Made by a program: the position numbers and the translations under genes
Notes under the pieces: generated by a model
Seen by the model: only the letters and a program-made list of their open reading frames with translations
What the model was told of the DNA's origin: nothing
The model's database searches: none
In this document: positions 5,846 to 7,621 of the stretch, piece after piece
How the letters are laid out: every line of letters begins with the position of its first letter
How positions within the stretch are numbered: position 1 is the stretch's first letter
Assembly (NCBI GenBank): GCA_021779635.1
Contig: JAJYAH010000317.1
Coordinates: forward strand, 1-7,621
Direction of reading: 5' to 3'
Length of the DNA stretch: 7,621 bases
Source of the DNA: Pseudomonadota bacterium
GTDB lineage: Bacteria > Pseudomonadota > Alphaproteobacteria > Rhizobiales > Xanthobacteraceae

Positions 5846-6697
5846 TTATGCTCCCTGGAGCCGCTTGACCCCGCCAAAGACGCCGCGGTTTTCCTCGACC
5901 CAGTCCTTCCAGAACTCCATGTGCCTGGTGCCGTCGAGCACCGGCTGGCCGTTTTGCTGTCGGGTCACGTACCGGATGATGACGGTAGCTCCATGCAGGT
6001 CGGTGCGAAACTTGAGGTAGGCCGGCGATTGCTTGTAGCGGGCGAACGACAGGTCCCCGGCGCGGGGATATTGGCTGTAGTCTTTGGTAAATTCGATCAT
6101 GTCGGAGATGATATACAGCGTTTTTCGCGCATTCTGGGTTGCCGCACCCGAGAATTGATCGATCGCGATGTCCTGGATCGCGGCCATGATCGGCGAGCTC
6201 GCAGCCTTCGCCGACGCAATGCTGGTTTTCACCGCCAGCGCGGCCGGTTTGCGGAAATCCTCGATCCAGCGCAGCCGCGCGATCCGCGGGTTGTCGGTCC
6301 ATTCGCTCAGGCCGGCGCCGTCGCCGGGATTGCATTTCGAGAACAGCGACCGGCTGCGGACGCCCGCGATATCCAGCACGCGGATATCCAGCCGGTAGAA
6401 CGGCGGCAGCGTGGTGATCATGTCGTCGAGCTGGCCCAGCACCTCCCGCCGCGTGGTTTCCGGCAGGTCGTCCGAGGTGTCGACCAGCACCACGGTAATC
6501 CCCTGCGGGCCATTGACCGGGCACAGGGTCTGGGGGTCGAGCACCGGGCGCGGGGCTGCGGAAAAATAGAACCAGGCCAGCGTCCCGCCGGAGACGATGG
6601 CCAGCAGCAGCAGCAGGACGCCGCCAAGCCCCGACCAGCCAAGACCTGACCCGTAAAGCCCTGATCCGCCGCGTTGCCTCGGGCGCCGCCTAGCCAT
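5846..6697 (-). CDS. Membrane-anchored von Willebrand factor A-like protein
   Basis: The product has 283 residues. A basic N-terminus (MARRRPRQR) precedes one membrane helix (about 24-46), so the rest should lie in the periplasm. The fold begins with a hydrophobic strand and a metal-site-like motif (ITVVLVDTSDD, residues 67-77): D73-T-S75-D-D77, where a classical MIDAS would be D-x-S-x-S. Further family-like features are KCNPG (121-125), DNPR (135-138), SSPIM (167-171) and a late strand-plus-acid LYIISDMIEF (194-203) at the usual final metal-ligand position. I recall similar uncharacterised proteins with 'CNPG' and 'SPI.E.IQ' motifs but cannot name a function. ATG 6697 is chosen with AGAGAAG-type purines upstream; longer readings to 6772 give a low-complexity basic N-terminus lying inside the preceding gene. 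It overlaps the upstream gene by 8 bases (ATGGCTAG) and is probably coupled to it. It may regulate or load the stator pair. Confidence 0.7.
   Translation of the reverse strand: MARRRPRQRGGSGLYGSGLGWSGLGGVLLLLLAIVSGGTLAWFYFSAAPRPVLDPQTLCPVNGPQGITVVLVDTSDDLPETTRREVLGQLDDMITTLPPFYRLDIRVLDIAGVRSRSLFSKCNPGDGAGLSEWTDNPRIARLRWIEDFRKPAALAVKTSIASAKAASSPIMAAIQDIAIDQFSGAATQNARKTLYIISDMIEFTKDYSQYPRAGDLSFARYKQSPAYLKFRTDLHGATVIIRYVTRQQNGQPVLDGTRHMEFWKDWVEENRGVFGGVKRLQGA
5851..5856 (-). promoter_or_regulatory. Ribosome binding site of the MotA-like gene
   Basis: AGGGAG on the minus strand sits inside the last codons of the von Willebrand-like gene and 9 bases before GTG 5841. This suggests translation coupled to the preceding gene. 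Confidence 0.5.
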
Positions 6698-7621
6698 TCT
6701 TCTTCTCTGGCTTCGGCTCTGGCTTTTTCTCCGGCAACAATTCGTCGATCTCGCGATAGCTGCGCACGGCACTGTCGAAGGCCTCGTGAATGGCCTTGAT
6801 CTGCTGGTTCAGCAGTCCTTGCGTGTCAGCAATCATCTGCCGCAGGGTCTCGCGCGCGCCGGCGTTCGGTTCGCTGCCGGCATAGCTGATGCGCGGCATG
6901 CTGTAGGGTTTGGTAAAATAATCCGGCGCCGGCGTGGAGCGGGTGCCGCGATTGGCTTCGCGATAGATTTCGAGCAGCGCGCGGCAGCTCTGCTCGATCT
7001 GGCCCTGATGATGCTCGAAGCGCTGCGCGAGCCGCGCCCGTCCCTGCAGCAGCGCATCATATTCGCTGCGCCGCACCGAGAGATCGCGCGCCGCCTCGTT
7101 CATTACTTCCGTGGCGTCCTCGCGGATATCCCGCAGCCGCTCGATCAGCTCGACCCTGGCATCGGCGAATTGCTTGCTCGCCTCGATCCAGCGCCGCTCG
7201 AGGCCCGAGTAACCCATATAGGGATCGAAGAACAAAAGGCCGTCCACCATCGCGATCAGCGAGAAGATGAAGCCGATCGCGAACAGCACCCACGAATTGA
7301 TGTCGGTCAGCGCCAGCGGCGCCGTCAAGAGCCGGTGCAGCACTTCCTGCCCGATCGTGTCGTTCAGGCTGACCGCGGGCGGAATTTCGCGCAAATGCGA
7401 CAGCGTCAAATTCAGCGCCACGGCGAACGCCAGATACGCTGGGAATGACACCAGCCCGATCAGCTTCAACAGGTAATTCCGGCGATTGACCAGCCGGATC
7501 AGCACCATGCCCCAGAAGAAGCTCGCGATGATGTTCAGGCCGGCGAACGTCACCGCTTGTGCAGCACCCCCGAGGAGTCCGCCGATATTGGCCTTGGCGA
7601 GGAAGCTGCCGTTGATCACCA
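6690..7621 (-). CDS. Uncharacterised multi-pass membrane protein with helical cytoplasmic tail, N-terminus off the window
   Basis: About 309 residues are visible, and the frame is open at the window edge. A GTG at 7619 could be internal rather than the start. Three predicted membrane helices lie at about residues 24-44, 53-74 and 108-131. They are followed by the short motif FDPYMGYSGLERR (131-143) at the membrane boundary. A long, charged, mostly helical region follows (140-220 and 255-297), ending in a Lys/Pro/Glu-rich tail (EKKPEPKPEKKNG). A 30-residue non-helical segment (RSTPAPDYFTKPYSMPRISY) breaks the coil. I have the impression that a 'DDPYPGYG' variant of this motif occurs in other uncharacterised membrane proteins, but cannot verify it. 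It is the most upstream visible gene of the minus-strand cluster and overlaps the next gene by 8 bases, so it probably works with the von Willebrand-like and stator proteins. No enzymatic motif is seen. Confidence 0.75.
   Translation of the reverse strand, partial: VINGSFLAKANIGGLLGGAAQAVTFAGLNIIASFFWGMVLIRLVNRRNYLLKLIGLVSFPAYLAFAVALNLTLSHLREIPPAVSLNDTIGQEVLHRLLTAPLALTDINSWVLFAIGFIFSLIAMVDGLLFFDPYMGYSGLERRWIEASKQFADARVELIERLRDIREDATEVMNEAARDLSVRRSEYDALLQGRARLAQRFEHHQGQIEQSCRALLEIYREANRGTRSTPAPDYFTKPYSMPRISYAGSEPNAGARETLRQMIADTQGLLNQQIKAIHEAFDSAVRSYREIDELLPEKKPEPKPEKKNG

Noticed and set aside
4849..5868. 339-residue plus-strand frame opposite the MotA-like gene
   Set aside because: It is Arg/Asp/Leu-rich with no family resemblance. 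It is the antisense shadow of a GC-rich gene whose minus-strand product has clear membrane helices.
5921..6649. 242-residue plus-strand frame opposite the von Willebrand-like gene
   Set aside because: It is an antisense shadow ending in a Gln run and has no recognisable domain.

Overview
The window is GC-rich with GC-ending codons, and it carries two repeat types that I associate from memory with Bradyrhizobium/Rhodopseudomonas-type Alphaproteobacteria (order Hyphomicrobiales/Rhizobiales). Together with the protein style, this suggests a chromosomal segment of such an organism. No rRNA, tRNA, CRISPR array or insertion sequence is visible.

Layout. Bases 1-299 (+) are the C-terminal end of a caspase-like (peptidase C14 family) protein. 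It converges on a short, secreted, HlyD/RND-type periplasmic adaptor (430-1332, -); a double-hairpin palindromic repeat (316-412) lies between the two stop codons. An intergenic stretch of about 390 bases (1333-1725) separates the adaptor from a divergently oriented B12-binding radical SAM gene (1726-3551, +). That gene is broken by an apparent one-base deletion just after its iron-sulfur cysteine motif. It converges tail to tail, with overlapping stop codons, on a minus-strand gene cluster that fills the rest of the window.

The minus-strand cluster is the most interesting part. In transcription order it reads: (i) a multi-pass membrane protein with a long helical cytoplasmic tail (6690-7621, open at the window edge); (ii) a membrane-anchored von Willebrand factor A-like protein (5846-6697); (iii) a four-helix membrane protein with a long helical tail that looks like a MotA/TolQ/ExbB/ZorA-type stator subunit (4825-5841); (iv) a MotB/OmpA-like protein with one transmembrane helix and a peptidoglycan-binding domain (3548-4621). 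The first three are tightly packed or overlapping. The fourth follows after a 203-base gap filled with a nested palindromic repeat. A MotA-like plus MotB-like pair implies an ion-driven rotary or force-transmitting complex in the inner membrane. The two extra membrane-anchored partners, and the absence of any flagellar, Tol, Exb or Zorya helicase/nuclease gene here, suggest an uncharacterised motor-like system. Its biological role, for example envelope stress or phage defence, cannot be decided from this sequence.

Start codons were re-chosen for several genes. The radical SAM gene most likely starts at TTG 1726, the stator gene at GTG 5841, the von Willebrand-like gene at ATG 6697 and the adaptor at ATG 1332.
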